Below, piece by piece: positions 11,632-22,703 of a stretch of DNA of 64,000 nt; positions within the stretch are counted from its first letter, which is position 1; every line of letters starts with the position of its first letter. The notes below the pieces were generated by a model. It was not told the origin of the DNA. It worked only from the letters and a program-made list of their open reading frames with translations, and did no database searches. The position numbers and the translations under genes were made by a program. The DNA is from Laguncularia racemosa (taxonomy: Eukaryota > Streptophyta > Magnoliopsida > Myrtales > Combretaceae): assembly GCA_037954665.1 (NCBI GenBank), contig JBBMOL010000134.1:682001-746000 (forward strand). The letters run 5' to 3'.

Positions 11632-13600
11632 CTTTTACCAAAACATAGGTTACGAGGTTTCTACGAACTCTAACTTAATCAAGCATCATGTTTATGCTAG
11701 TAAGCTGAGGTATCTTAAGGCTTTTGATTGTTGTTGCTCTTTTTATGCATTTGTACTTCAGCGTTTTTAGTCAAATAAAACAGTTGACTGTTATGTTCAA
11801 TGAAGGATGAGAAAAAAATGCAATGGCAACTTTTAACAACAGGGATGTTTATCAGTTGCATTTTCGTTTTTTGCCCTTTTATCTTAAATTAAAAAAACTA
11901 TTGTCATTGATGGTGAGGGTGACAGTAGTTAAAGAGGTGATTCTAGTGTGAGTTGTGGTGACGATGGTGGTACTTATAGGCTTGTAGTGATAATGGGGGA
12001 TGCTGGTGGTGATGGTGCTAATAGCATCGATTTGGAGGTGGCTAGAGGGGGTCATATTGACTCTGGACAGATGGTGTTATGATGTTTATTTGAAGCGATG
12101 AACTTCTACCAGACATGGTGTCCCTGTTTAGCCTTATCTTATGTAATGGTTGGGAGAATTTTATTGTTCTGTCCGACAACTGACCTAAGATTTCCATCAC
12201 ATTTGGGTCTTGTGTGTCAAAATTTGATTTTGTGTCATGTCTGTCAAAATGATCATTTTAATGTAATTGTGGAAGCATTTCAGACCAAATCCCAGAAGAT
12301 CTCTTTATGTTGGTTTGCTTTAATACAAGGGGAAATTTCGAACTGAGTAAATTTTATCAGTATTTTAGTGTATTACTATGATCTGGATCATGTAATTGTT
12401 CCCACAAAAATCTGAAACCGGGGCTGGTTTTGCATCTCCTTTGTTGAGAAATATTGTTGGTTTGACAGACATTGTGGTGTTTGTTGCATTAACCACCTTC
12501 CTCAAAGCTCAGAACTGGTACATATATCTTTTTCTCAATTTATGAAAGAACGATGATGAGGAAAGTCCAGATAGGTGCACATCTTTCTTGGGCATTTGAC
12601 TTGACTGACTTGTTCCATCATGTAGCATATCAAAAGCAAAAATGCCATTATTGAGAAAGGCCCTCTATTTTTAGTTGGCGGAAGATGCCATCATGGGGAT
12701 GGGTTCTAGTGGATGATACATCATTCTTACGATCTTGCAAGACATTTGAGTGCATTTCATCCAATAAAAAGGCGTTTGAGTGCAAAACTTGTTTGCCACT
12801 TGCTTTAGACTTGGTGAGTTATAGAAATATAAATCTGAACGTGTCAAATATCAAGATTTCCTCTTGTAAGTCTTACTTATTCTAAATTTTTTGTTTATTA
12901 TGATTACTTTATCCGGCTGGATCATGATGTAATGAAGACTTGGTCATTCGGTTTGGAAAACTCTTATTTTTCGTGCTTTTGGAGAGCTACATATATTTAT
13001 GAACGTTGGACTGTTTAAATAACCATTTTTATTCGTGCATAATTTATTGACTGGGCCTACCCAATACGGCAAGCAAAATCTGTTCTAATCCATTGATATC
13101 TCGAGTTTGTCAATTCAACCTATATTAAGAGATGTTCTTAGCGAATTTGAGTTTTGAATCTTTTGAATAACCTCCAATTTAGTTGCAATCTTTTTGTATG
13201 TCCGATTGGATTCTACAGCAATATGAACATACTTGAGGTTTTCTTTTAGAGATATTCTATTGTGAAAGGCATGCGACCCATGTGACTCGACCTAACAATT
13301 TTTAGAAAGGTATAGGAATCAAGCGAAGATTTGAAATTATTCAGGACTCAGGGGGTGGCCTTTTATCTTAAAAAAAAAAAAAAAAGAACCCTACTTGTGT
13401 GGTAGTTATCGACATTGTAGTAAGTGTGTTCCAATGTCAATGTTTTTACGTGTGCATCTCATGAGCAAACAGCCTATCATCATATGTCTCACGTACCACA
13501 GGCCCCTTAAAACAATAAATAATCAATCGGACAAAGTAAACGCAAAGGACCAAGTCCACCGTATTGCCGACAAAGAGTACCTCCAAAACCATCCCTAGAT
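11632..13600. other. Intergenic stretch upstream of the phytocyanin gene
   Basis: Unique-looking, moderately AT-rich DNA. Short open frames at 12098-12346 and 12685-12885 show no family motif and no supporting splice structure. An A-run at 13371-13385 could be the tail of an old short retroposon, but no body can be recognised. The last 100 bases before 13635 presumably hold the phytocyanin promoter and leader. I cannot identify a convincing TATA box. Confidence 0.4.
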
Positions 13601-13634
13601 TGAAGATTTCATCATTTCGTTTTCTTCCATAACA

Positions 13635-16194
13635 ATGGAGGAAACAACCAATTATCCCGTTGCATACTTGAAATTTTATATTCTATCACAGGTCTGTCTG
13701 TCGCTCGTTAACGGTGTCGTATCGGAAGTCTATACGGTTGGTGATAGCGAGGGGTGGGACACTGGTGTTGATTATGGGGTGTGGTCTCAGAAGTACAATT
13801 TTACTGTTGGGGATGTTATTGGTTAGTCTTCCTTTCTTCTTCTGCTCCTCCTCCTCCTTTCTTTTTTCTTCCCCCTTTATTTATTTATTTTTTTTCGAAT
13901 TTTAAGATCTCACTAGCTTTTCTTTTCTTGTTCATGTAATTTATCTGGCTGAGTGTAAATACACACTAAAAACAATTTATAAAGGGTGAATAGACTCCAT
14001 GAGTTTCTAAAACGTGCTTTTACTTTCACACAATGTTTAAAACATATATTTATCAATCCCAATTATCGGTAAAGACCTAAAACCATTCTAATCTAAGGAT
14101 TTTTTCAGCAATGTCCCTACAAGCATTAACAATATTAGGAAGCCATTCCTGATGTTCACTTGTTGGTTTATAAAACTAGAAGTGGAGATGAGGAAATGGT
14201 CCTTTCGATATGTCACCTGCTCTTTTACAGGACTTGTCATTTATCTTAATTGTACCGTTATGTCATCGTATGCTAGTGTGTAATCTTATTTAAGGGCTTA
14301 AATGATTTTTCTCTCAGTTTGGTTTATCTCAAAATCATGGTAGTAAGTAAGACATCATGTTAGAAGTGCAAAACAATCTAATCACAATATTTCTAATATG
14401 TATAACACTTTGTTGAATAGTTGAAAGTATCTAAAAACTAAATTGGTCACTGTATAAAATGTTTATAGATGATTGTATTTTACTTACTTAAATAGTTTAA
14501 ATTGTAAGAAAATTATAAATACATTGATATCTTTAAAACTATTCATAAAAAATGTATAGATCCCTTAAACTTTTAAAGAAACCTTCATCTTTTTATAAAT
14601 TTTAAAATATATACATATGATATATATCACAAATTATCACTAAAACCTCAAAGTATTTATGTGCTTTTAGTAATGGTTTAAGAGATAGAAGTGATTATTT
14701 TAGAGTATACTTGCAATTATATTGAATCGGACGCAAAATAAGACATCTAAGCCCTTTGCTTATTATTCGATTACATTGTTTTGGAAGATATAGAAAAAGG
14801 TGGACAATTTATCAATAGAATAGTGTATTAAAAATGCTTTTCAAAAGATGAAATAAATATAAAAAAAATACAGATAAAAAACAAAGTCTATTCAACTGAG
14901 ATTGGCTCTGTAGGCATTAACAATTATATTAAAGGCAAAACTATTTTGTGGACAGCTAGTTCAATATTTTAAAGCCACATTGATTTCAAGCTATTAAAAT
15001 ATCAAAATATCATCTGTATAACTTGCCATATATCCACTCTAAGTACCCAAAAAAAAAAATCATTTATACTAGATTAAGGTTTAGTAAAACTCAAGCTATT
15101 AGAATATCAAAATATAATCCGTATAAATTGCCAAATACCCACTCTGATTACGAAAATAACTCATTTATACTCGACTAGAATTTAGTAAATTTCAAGCTAT
15201 TAGAATTTCAAAATATCATTCATATAAATTGCCAAATGTTCACTCTGAGTACAAGAAATAAACCATTTATACTGGATTAGAGTTAAATTACTGAACCCGA
15301 TATTTTATCTCGTTTGTTAATTTCATGAAAATTGAAAATTTGAATTATTTCAGAAAGTTTGGTAGTGATAACAAGATAAAAATAGAAAAATGCTATTCCA
15401 TTAATCAAGTTCCTTACAATTGAAAGAATAATTTCCTATTACAGAGACGAGAATAAACGAGAATATATTCTATATTCAGGTCAATTATAGAAAACACATC
15501 TCTATTTTCACTTGATGTACCAATGCTTCAGCCCTTCTTTTGATTATGTGTGTTTTTCTTAGTTTCAGGAAATGTCTAACTAAACATAAAAATTGACATG
15601 TGAAATGGACTTAGAAAATTAAATTTCAAAGAATTTCAATTAATCAACTCTATTTTTACTCGATGTACCAATGCTTCAGCCCTTCTTTTGAAGATGTGTA
15701 TTTTTGTTAATTTCAGAAAACTTTGACTAAACAGTAAAATTGGCAAGATTTTTAATTATACAAAGAGTTGATTCCAGTCCCTTGCCTCCTTTATTTATGG
15801 CTTGTGATGGTAAAGTGTAGTTTTCAAGTACATAAAGAACGAACACAACGTATATGAAGTAACGGAAGCAACGTTTCGATCATGTGATTCAAGCTCTGGA
15901 GTACTGGTAAAATACGAGACTGGAAACGACCAAGTTACCCTTGCTGAGGCAAGGAAATACTGGTTCCTCTGCAATTTTGCCGGACATTGCCTTACAGGAA
16001 TGAGATTTGGCATCAATGTCAATAGAATCAACTCCTCCGATGTTTCACCTCCGCCGGGGATCAATCCGACTCCACCTCCACCTGCATCAGGCGGTTCTAA
16101 TGGAAGTCGCCGTGCTTATGGACGGAGCGAGTGCACCTATTTGGTCATTTTTGGGATTTTATTGGAGATTGTATCATCATTTATTTGGTCTTGA
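13635..16194 (+). CDS. Uclacyanin-type phytocyanin (blue copper protein), two exons
   Basis: An apoplastic, probably plasma-membrane-anchored copper protein. Exon 1 is 13635-13821, the intron 13822-15820 (GT...AG, phase 1) and exon 2 15821-16194, giving 186 residues. The splice restores GDVIVFKY, the conserved phytocyanin strand, so the junction is well supported. Residues 1 to about 30 look like a signal peptide. The cupredoxin domain follows (YTVGDSEGWDTGVDYGVW; KNEHNVYEVTEATFRSC; FLCNFAGHCLTGM). Type-1 copper ligands His (HNV), Cys (FLC), His (GHC) and Met (five residues after that His) are all present. Met rather than Gln points to uclacyanin rather than stellacyanin, and full ligands argue against an early nodulin-like protein. 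The tail is Pro/Ser-rich (SPPPGINPTPPPPASGG) and then hydrophobic, a GPI-anchor signal. Family role: small redox or wall-related electron carrier, partners unknown. It looks intact. Confidence 0.88.
14987..15290. repeat. Three tandem copies of a ~103-bp unit inside the phytocyanin intron
   Basis: Copies begin at about 14987, 15092 and 15193, each with a caagctatta start. Each contains atcaaaatat, then a gccaaat/ccactctga block, then catttatact and a (a/g)attaga segment. The periods are 105 and 101 bp with a few substitutions and short indels per copy. The array lies wholly within the intron. Confidence 0.8.
15501..15749. repeat. Two direct copies of a ~98-bp unit in the phytocyanin intron
   Basis: 15501-15600 and 15651-15749 share gatgtaccaatgcttcagcc, followed by cttcttttga, atgtgt, ttaatttcag/ttagtttcag and a ctaaac block. 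They are separated by about 50 bp. The duplicated block contains a TTTCAG that resembles a 3' splice site. The true acceptor, used at 15819-15820, is further downstream. Confidence 0.75.
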
Positions 16195-16327
16195 TTTTAG
16201 TTGGGGAAAATTTAGACAATGTCAAAGCTGCACGGAATTTTTTGTTGGGTAAAGAATTTATAGCATAGGAAAACTTATAGGATTTTGGAATTTCGATATA
16301 AACCTAGCCATTCAATAAGAATAATAT

Positions 16328-16792
16328 GTAAATGAATCGATCTAAACATGTTTAGAAAAATAAATAAATATTTTTTAGATTAAGTAGCAAAAGCGAAATG
16401 GATCGAGAAAGCATACCTCCAGCCATTGCAATTGAAATTGAACACGTTCTAATTTCTTGACTGTGGCATCTTTGTTTTTTTGTTGTCTTTTCTAAACCCT
16501 CACTTGCTCACAACTTGATGATGTAAATTTTTCTAAAGGAGGAGCAGGCTTAGTGACCCAAAGCAAAAAGCATCGCATCCTATTTTTAAACTCTAACTGT
16601 CATAGAGTTCAATTTGAAGTGAGCAGGACGTGGGAGCAAGATTTTCTCGCTGAACGTTGCTATATTCATGAGATGAAGTTGTGTTGAAAATGGATTATAT
16701 TTGGAAAATAATTTCTCGATAAATCAATAAAGGATTTCAACCGAAATCCAATTCAAAACAGAGTATCTCAAGAATAATGGGAAATTCCAACA
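16328..16792 (-). repeat. Copia 3' LTR
   Basis: 465-bp LTR with TG...CA ends, matching 22230-22703 along its whole length. In element sense it begins TGTTGGAATTTCCCATTATT. The adjacent internal sequence is the purine-rich tract expected before a 3' LTR. Confidence 0.88.
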
Positions 16793-17186
16793 TTCTCCCA
16801 CTTGATCCATTTAACCTAACATCAAACATAATAAGAAACCAAATATATGAATCATGACAATAGGTCATCTCATAGAAAGTATTATCTTCCATATATTACA
16901 ATATATCAAGTCTCTTAATACAAGCCTTTAAACTTAATGAATAAATCATATGTTTATTCAAGATCCAAACTAAATGATATTTCTCAAGACAAACAAATAA
17001 ATATGTGCACAAAACCATACGAGAAAATGTCAAATTGAATAAGAGTTATATTGAAACAATTAATGTACGTACAACGAAAATCACATCATGGAACCAAGTC
17101 CTATTCGTACTACATGATCCTTAAAATTCCTCAGTGGCATGCCTTTAGTCAAAGGATCAGCAATCATCAACTCAGTGTTAACATGC

Positions 17187-18733
17187 TCAATGACCACTTT
17201 CTTTCCTTAACATGTTTCTTATGGCTAAATATTTGATGTCAATGTGTTTACTTTGACTCCCACTCTTGTTGTTTTTAGTCATAAATACCACAGCTGAGTT
17301 GTCACAGTATAATCTCAATAGCCTAGAAATATAATCCACAACTCTAAGCCCAAAAATGAAACTCTTCAACCATACACCATGCTAAGTAGCCTCAAAACAA
17401 GAAACAAACTTAGCCTCCATAGTGGAAGTATCTGCTTTACACTTCTCCAAGATATAGCTCCACCAACTGGCATGAAAATATAACCAGATGTTGACTTCCA
17501 TGAATCAATGCAGCTAGCATAGTCTAAATCGAAGTAGCTAATCACTTCTAAATTATCAGTCCATTTGTACATAAGCATGTAGTCTTTTGTCCCCTAAAGA
17601 TATCTCATAACTTTCTTTGTAACTTTCTAGTGGTTAACACCTGGGTTACTTTGATATTTGCCTAATATTCCAACAATATACGTGATGTCAGGTTTAGTGT
17701 AGACTTGAGCATACATAATGCTTCCAATAGTTGAAGCATATGTAATCTTCTTCATTTGTTCTCATTTGAAATTGTTTTTCGGGCATTGACTCAAATCGAA
17801 TCTATTACCTTTAACAATGGGTGCTACACTTGGTGAACAATTCTTCATGTGAAATCTCTCTAAAACCTTGTTGATATACGTCTCTTGAGATAAACCCAAA
17901 ATGCCTTGAGACCTTTCTTTATGGATCTTAATGCCAATGACATAAGATGCCTTACCCATATCTTTTATATCAAAGTTCTTTGAGAGATCTTGTTTCACCT
18001 CATATAGCAAACCTTTATCATTAGTCGCAAGTAAAATATCATCTACGTGTAACACAAGAAAACAAGTCTTACTCCCACTAACCTTCTAGTATATACTTTG
18101 ATCCATGTTGTTCTCTTCAAAGCTAAATGAAGTGATGACCTCATGGAATTTTAAATACCATTGATAGGAGGCTTGTTTCAATCAATATATGAATTTATTA
18201 AGCTTGTAGATTAAATGCTCACCATCACTAGAGGAGAATCCTTCAGGTTGTTTCATGTAATTCTCTTCCTCTAGATCACCATTGAGAAACTTCATTTTCA
18301 CATCCATTTGATGTAATTCAAAATCAAAATGGACTATCAATGCCATAATTACACGAAAAGAATCTTTCTTAAATATAGGAGAAAATATCTCCATGTAGTT
18401 GATTCCTTCCCTCTAAGTGAACCTTTTGGCATTGAGTCTTGCCTTATTTTTCTCAATGTTACCTTGTGAGTCTTTCTTTGCCTTAAAGACCCATTTATAT
18501 CCAATGACTTTTACATCATTAGGCAACTCAATGAGATCCTAAACTTAGTTAGATGCCATAGAATCCATCTCTTCCTTCATAGCATTGTGCCATAAGTTTG
18601 GTTCTTTAGAACTCATGGCTTGTGAAAACGTTTTAGGATCATTTTTTGCTCTGATGTTATAGTTCGATTCTTGTGGATACACTTCATAATCATTAGGAAT
18701 TGCTGATTTTCTAATTCTAGTAGATCTTCTCAA
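17187..18733 (-). pseudogene. Copia reverse transcriptase and RNase H, broken
   Basis: Read from 18733 downwards. It starts with a basic linker (MRRSTRIRKSAIP) and WHNAMKEEMDSM, the standard entry to the Copia polymerase. MDVKMKFLNGDLEEENYMKQ follows (the usual DVKTAFLNGDLEEE block). Next come HVDDILLATND at about 18050, the catalytic YVDD box with Tyr changed to His, and DMGKASYVIGIKI. RNase H pieces are YFDLDYASCIDSWKSTSGYI (about 17520) and LYCDNSAVVFMTKNNK. Frame changes and stops lie between the blocks. In an active element this part copies the RNA and removes the RNA strand. Confidence 0.85.
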
Positions 18734-19049
18734 CGTTATACCATCATCCTCTCGAGGAACTTGTTTCTCAACCTGTTGTTCAACTGGTCGCTCAACAATT
18801 TCTTGTTGTTCCTCATTTTCAACTTGATCTACTGGATTGATATTGGTAGATTGTGGAACTTCGGTAGTTGTTTATCTAACGGCTGTTTCAACTTGAGGGG
18901 TGTGAATGACAATCAATCTATCACTTGAATCAGAGGGTTAAGCTTAATAATTGTCCTTTTCATAAAAAATGTCTTGAAATTGACCACTTTCATAGATTAA
19001 GTCATTCTCAAGAAATTTTGCATTTCTTGATTTCACAATCCTAGTGTTA

Positions 19050-20215
19050 TGAGATGGATAATAGAATCTATACCCTTTAGACCTTTTAGCATATCCAATG
19101 AAATACCCACTAATGGTCCTTGGGTCTAGCTTCTTCTCTTATGAGTTGTAAATTCTTACTTCAAACAAGCATCCTTAAACGCGTATATACCTCAAACTAG
19201 GTTTCTAACCTTTGAATAATTCAAAAGGTGTCTTTGAGACAGTTTTGGTCAGAACTCGATTTAATATATACACAACCGTCTTTAGTGCTTTAGTTCACAA
19301 GAATTGAGGAAGTTTTGTGTTACTCTTCATACTTCTCAACATGTCCATTAAGGTTCGGTTTCTTCTTTCTGCTAAACCATTTTGATTCGGAGAACCAAGC
19401 ATAGTGTATTAGGCAACAATCCCATGTTCTTGAAGAAACTTTGCAAATGGACCAGGCTCTTGCCCACTCTTTGTATATTTACTATAGTACCCTCCACCTC
19501 TATCTGATCTCATGATCTTAATTTGCTTTTTACATTGATTCTCTTCTTTAGCCTTAAAAACTTTAAAGGCATCTAAAGCTTCATCCTTGGAATGAAGTAA
19601 GTAGAGATATATATATTGTGAATAATCGTCTATGAAGGTGATGTAGTATTTTGGACCATTTGCATCCATGTTTAGATAGCAAATATTCGTATGTATGATC
19701 TCCAATAGGTTTATGCCCCTTTTTACACCCTTTTTAGACTTGTTAGTTTGCTTACCCTTAGTGCAATCCACACAAGTCTCAAAAATTAGCAAAATCGAAA
19801 GTACTAAGTACCTCTTCATTTACTAATCTTTTAATTCTCTCAATGGAGATGTGTTCCAGTCTCTGGTGCTATAATATAGAGGATTCCTTATTCACAACAC
19901 ATCATTTTAACCTAGCAGTAACATGTATAAAATTATAAGCAACATCATTTTGTAATTAAATGGAGTAAAGACCATTAGACAATGTACAAAAACCAATAAC
20001 TTCAGATTTATTAGATAAACTAAAACCAAAATTTGAAAAATTAAAGGAAAAACCCAAAGGCACAAGTCTTGAAATAGAAATCAAATTCCTAGAGAAACTT
20101 GGAACATAAAAGGTCTTTTCCAAGTGCAAAATAAAACCATTACTTAAAACCAAACTACAAGTGCCAATGGCTTCCACATGTGAACTCATCTTGCTTCCTA
20201 AATATATGCATTTTC
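19050..20215 (-). pseudogene. Copia pre-integrase and integrase, broken
   Basis: The pre-integrase region is at 20189-19956 (FYVPSFSRNLISISRLV). The zinc-binding part ends with CVDCTKGKQTNKSKKG near 19740. The integrase core follows at 19720-19350. The first catalytic Asp of the usual HTDICGP is Asn here (HTNICYL). The second is present in MRSDRGGGYY. The Glu is present in GLAERRN, just past an in-frame TAA that replaces Gln in VAQYT. SKKFLENDLI-like and YRFYYPSHNTRIVKSRNAK-like sequence downstream (about 19030-19070) is the usual link to the polymerase. The integrase would be inactive even without the stops. Confidence 0.82.
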
Positions 20216-20299
20216 ACTAGGTTTTACATATTATGATTAATATTGTAGAACTATAATCAATCTATCACGTATTATGATTAATATTGATCATATTAGATT

Positions 20300-21028
20300 T
20301 GTAACAAACAAACATAAATGGAGTACCTTTCTTATCGAGCCAGTTCTTAAACTTAAGGCAATATTTCTTCATGTGCCCCTTCTTCTTGTCAGGAAAAAAA
20401 AAAAAAACACTTTGACTCTTTCTTTAAGACTAGTTGAGGAGGAATCTTGCCTTTTCCCTTATTCTTGGTGTCGTCTTTCCTTTTCTTTCCAAGAACAGTT
20501 AAGTTCATCCTTTCACCCTCTTCTATTATTAACTTTTCCTTTTCTTGCACACACATGGTCAATAGTTCATTAATTGACTACTTGTCCTTATGTGTCTTAT
20601 AAGAGATTTTGAAAGGACCATATTGCCGGGAAAGATTCTGATATGGTAACCTCCAAGGCTTTCAACTGAGCCACTATGTCTCTCATGCGCATGATATGAT
20701 CACGTATGCCCCATATCCTAGTGAACTTCATGGATAAGAGTTGAATAATTAAGGTCCTGGCAAGAGCCTTATTAAATATTATAGTGAATTGCTTATTAGT
20801 GGCTTTCAAAAGATCCTTGACCTTATCATGTTGTTCGGAAAAACCATGGATACCAACAAATATTTTGATCTTTATGAACATCACAGAGAAATGATTAGAT
20901 CTCTCCCATTTTTCATAAAAACCAACATTGTGCAGAGTGATAATTTCAATAATACTTGGTGGTTCATCTTTCCTAATAGCATAATCTATATCTATCCACC
21001 CAAATGGAGGAGAACTCTCTCCTTTCAC
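20300..21028 (-). pseudogene. Copia gag and CCHC zinc knuckle, broken
   Basis: 21028-20597 encodes a Copia gag segment: WIDIDYAIRKDEPPSI, YEKWERSN, SVMFIKIKI, KVKDLLKATNKQF, IRDHIMRMRDIVAQLKALEV. This is the capsid region of the UBN2/retrotran_gag type. After a frame change, KKKGHMKKYCLKFKNWL at about 20390-20340 is the second half of a CCHC knuckle. Together these pack the element RNA. The frame is not continuous to the integrase. Confidence 0.8.
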
Positions 21029-21099
21029 ACCTTATAGTTGTCACCCTTTAATTTGGGAATTTTACATTTAATATTAGAAATGTTTGTAGTTTGAATAAC

Positions 21100-22215
21100 T
21101 GTAAAGTTCAAACATACATGCTTATTATTTATAATTTGTGACCAATAAAAAACTCATGCTTTACCAATATAAATCATGCTTTAATTCAAAAATCCAGTGA
21201 CATAAAATTTGCCTATGGATTAAAGTCTTACTCAATTAAATTCATCTATAGCCTTTTGAAAAAAACTATCAAATTATGTTCCTTTTCATAATTCCTATGG
21301 GTAAATTAAGAAATATAATCCAATTTTTCATTCTAATTAATCATACAAATACAAAAAAATTCTTGTTGGTAGATTTTATTATATCATGTATAATTAATTA
21401 CAATTAATATTTTAATGTGATCTTAAAACTAAATACACAATCCTAGTTAATTAAAGATGTTGTGGCTACTTCCAATTAATTAAAATTATATTGATCACCT
21501 AATGTTAATTCTTAGTATTGAACTAAATAGTTGCATAATTTCCTAAATAATGCAAATGAATTGAATAACTATACACAAATATTATTTAACATGATTTTGC
21601 ATGTACAATAATAATAAATTCATAGATACAAATATAAAAAATAAATAAAAAATATATGCATACAATTATTTAATATAATATTCCATGCTTAAATAAATAC
21701 TAAAAAAAAAAAAATTGTAGTTGGTTCAGCACATGTTGATGTAGTCAGATGGTCTTAGGTTTGACTCCTATAGGGTGCACATTGCACACTTGCCTTTTTT
21801 TTTTTTTATAAAACTTCTACAAGGGTTAAAGACCAAATGTTAGAGTGCACAACTTTTCATGGCCGTTGTTGTCTTCATTAATGAAAACGCCACAATATTG
21901 TTTATGTTCTGATCTTTTTTTTTTTTTTTTTTTTTTTTTGTTTCTGGTCGTCTTCTTTTCAAGTCATCTTCTTCCTTTAGCCAAGTCGTTACAACCTAGT
22001 TTTGACCCATGGCCCAAATGGAGAACCCAAAGGTTTTTTTTTTTTTATCGATTTTGATGTTGAATTCAATGTTTTAAAGCTCATAATGCATAGAAATCCA
22101 ATTTCCTATTAATTTCTAACCTTATTGGGATAAAAAAAAATAAAAATCTTAATGCCCAATATAAAAAATTTGAAACTATAAATGAATAGAGATCAAAGAC
22201 AAAGGCAGTCCTATG
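21100..22215 (-). other. Copia 5' untranslated internal region with long A/T runs
   Basis: Very AT-rich, with no coding blocks, lying between gag and the primer-binding site. It holds a T-run at 21917-21939. It also holds a segment at about 21716-21790 with a GGTTTGACTCC motif, a possible pol III box B, flanked by an A-run and a T-run. Confidence 0.5.
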
Positions 22216-22229
22216 GTTTTGATACCAAA

Positions 22230-22703
22230 TGTAAATTAATCTAGAATCGATCTAAACATGTTTTGAAAACTAAATAAACATTTTTCAGATCAAATAGCAG
22301 AAGTGAAATGGATTGAGAAAGCATACTTCTAGCTATTGCAATTGAACTTTGGCACGTTCCAATTTCTTGACTATGTCATCTTTGTTTTCTGTTTTGGCTT
22401 TTCTAAACCCTCACTTGCTTACAACTCGATGGTGTAAATTTTTCTAAAGGAGGAGCAAGCTTATCGACCAAAAGCAGAAAGCATCATGTCCTATTTTTGA
22501 GCTCTAACCATCACATAGTTCAATTTGATGTGAGTAGGGCATGGGAGCGAGGTTTTCTCACTGAATGTTACTACATTCGTGGGTTGAAGTTGTATAAAAA
22601 ATGGACCATATTCGAAAACTAATTTTCCAAAAAATCAGCAAAGGATTTCAATCGAAATCCAATTCAAAACAGAGCATCCCAAGAATAATGGGAAATTCCA
22701 ACA
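22230..22703 (-). repeat. Copia 5' LTR
   Basis: 474-bp LTR, the partner of 16328-16792. A tRNA-Met-like primer-binding site lies directly inside its left edge, which fixes this as the 5' LTR of a minus-strand element. The taata duplication follows at 22704-22708. Confidence 0.88.

Larger units (their letters stand above)
16328..22703 (-). mobile_element. Ty1/Copia LTR retrotransposon, complete structure, decayed coding
   Basis: Minus-strand element of 6.4 kb bounded by LTRs at 16328-16792 (3' LTR) and 22230-22703 (5' LTR). Each LTR reads TG...CA on the plus strand. A 5-bp target duplication, taata, sits at 16323-16327 and 22704-22708. The primer-binding site next to the 5' LTR (about 22216-22229) reads TGGTATCAAAACC in element sense, close to the initiator-Met tRNA complement. 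The polypurine tract next to the 3' LTR reads aagtgggagaa in element sense. The domain order gag, integrase, reverse transcriptase, RNase H is the Copia order. Stops and frameshifts throughout show it is dead. The LTRs differ at roughly one site in ten by eye, so it is not recent. Confidence 0.92.

Noticed and set aside
13714..13905. Alternative frame over phytocyanin exon 1
   Set aside because: It reads through the splice donor and lacks the cupredoxin motifs. The 13635 frame spliced to 15821 restores a full domain.
21917..21939. Long T-run as a retroposon tail
   Set aside because: No retroposon body on either side; a slippage-prone homopolymer is sufficient.
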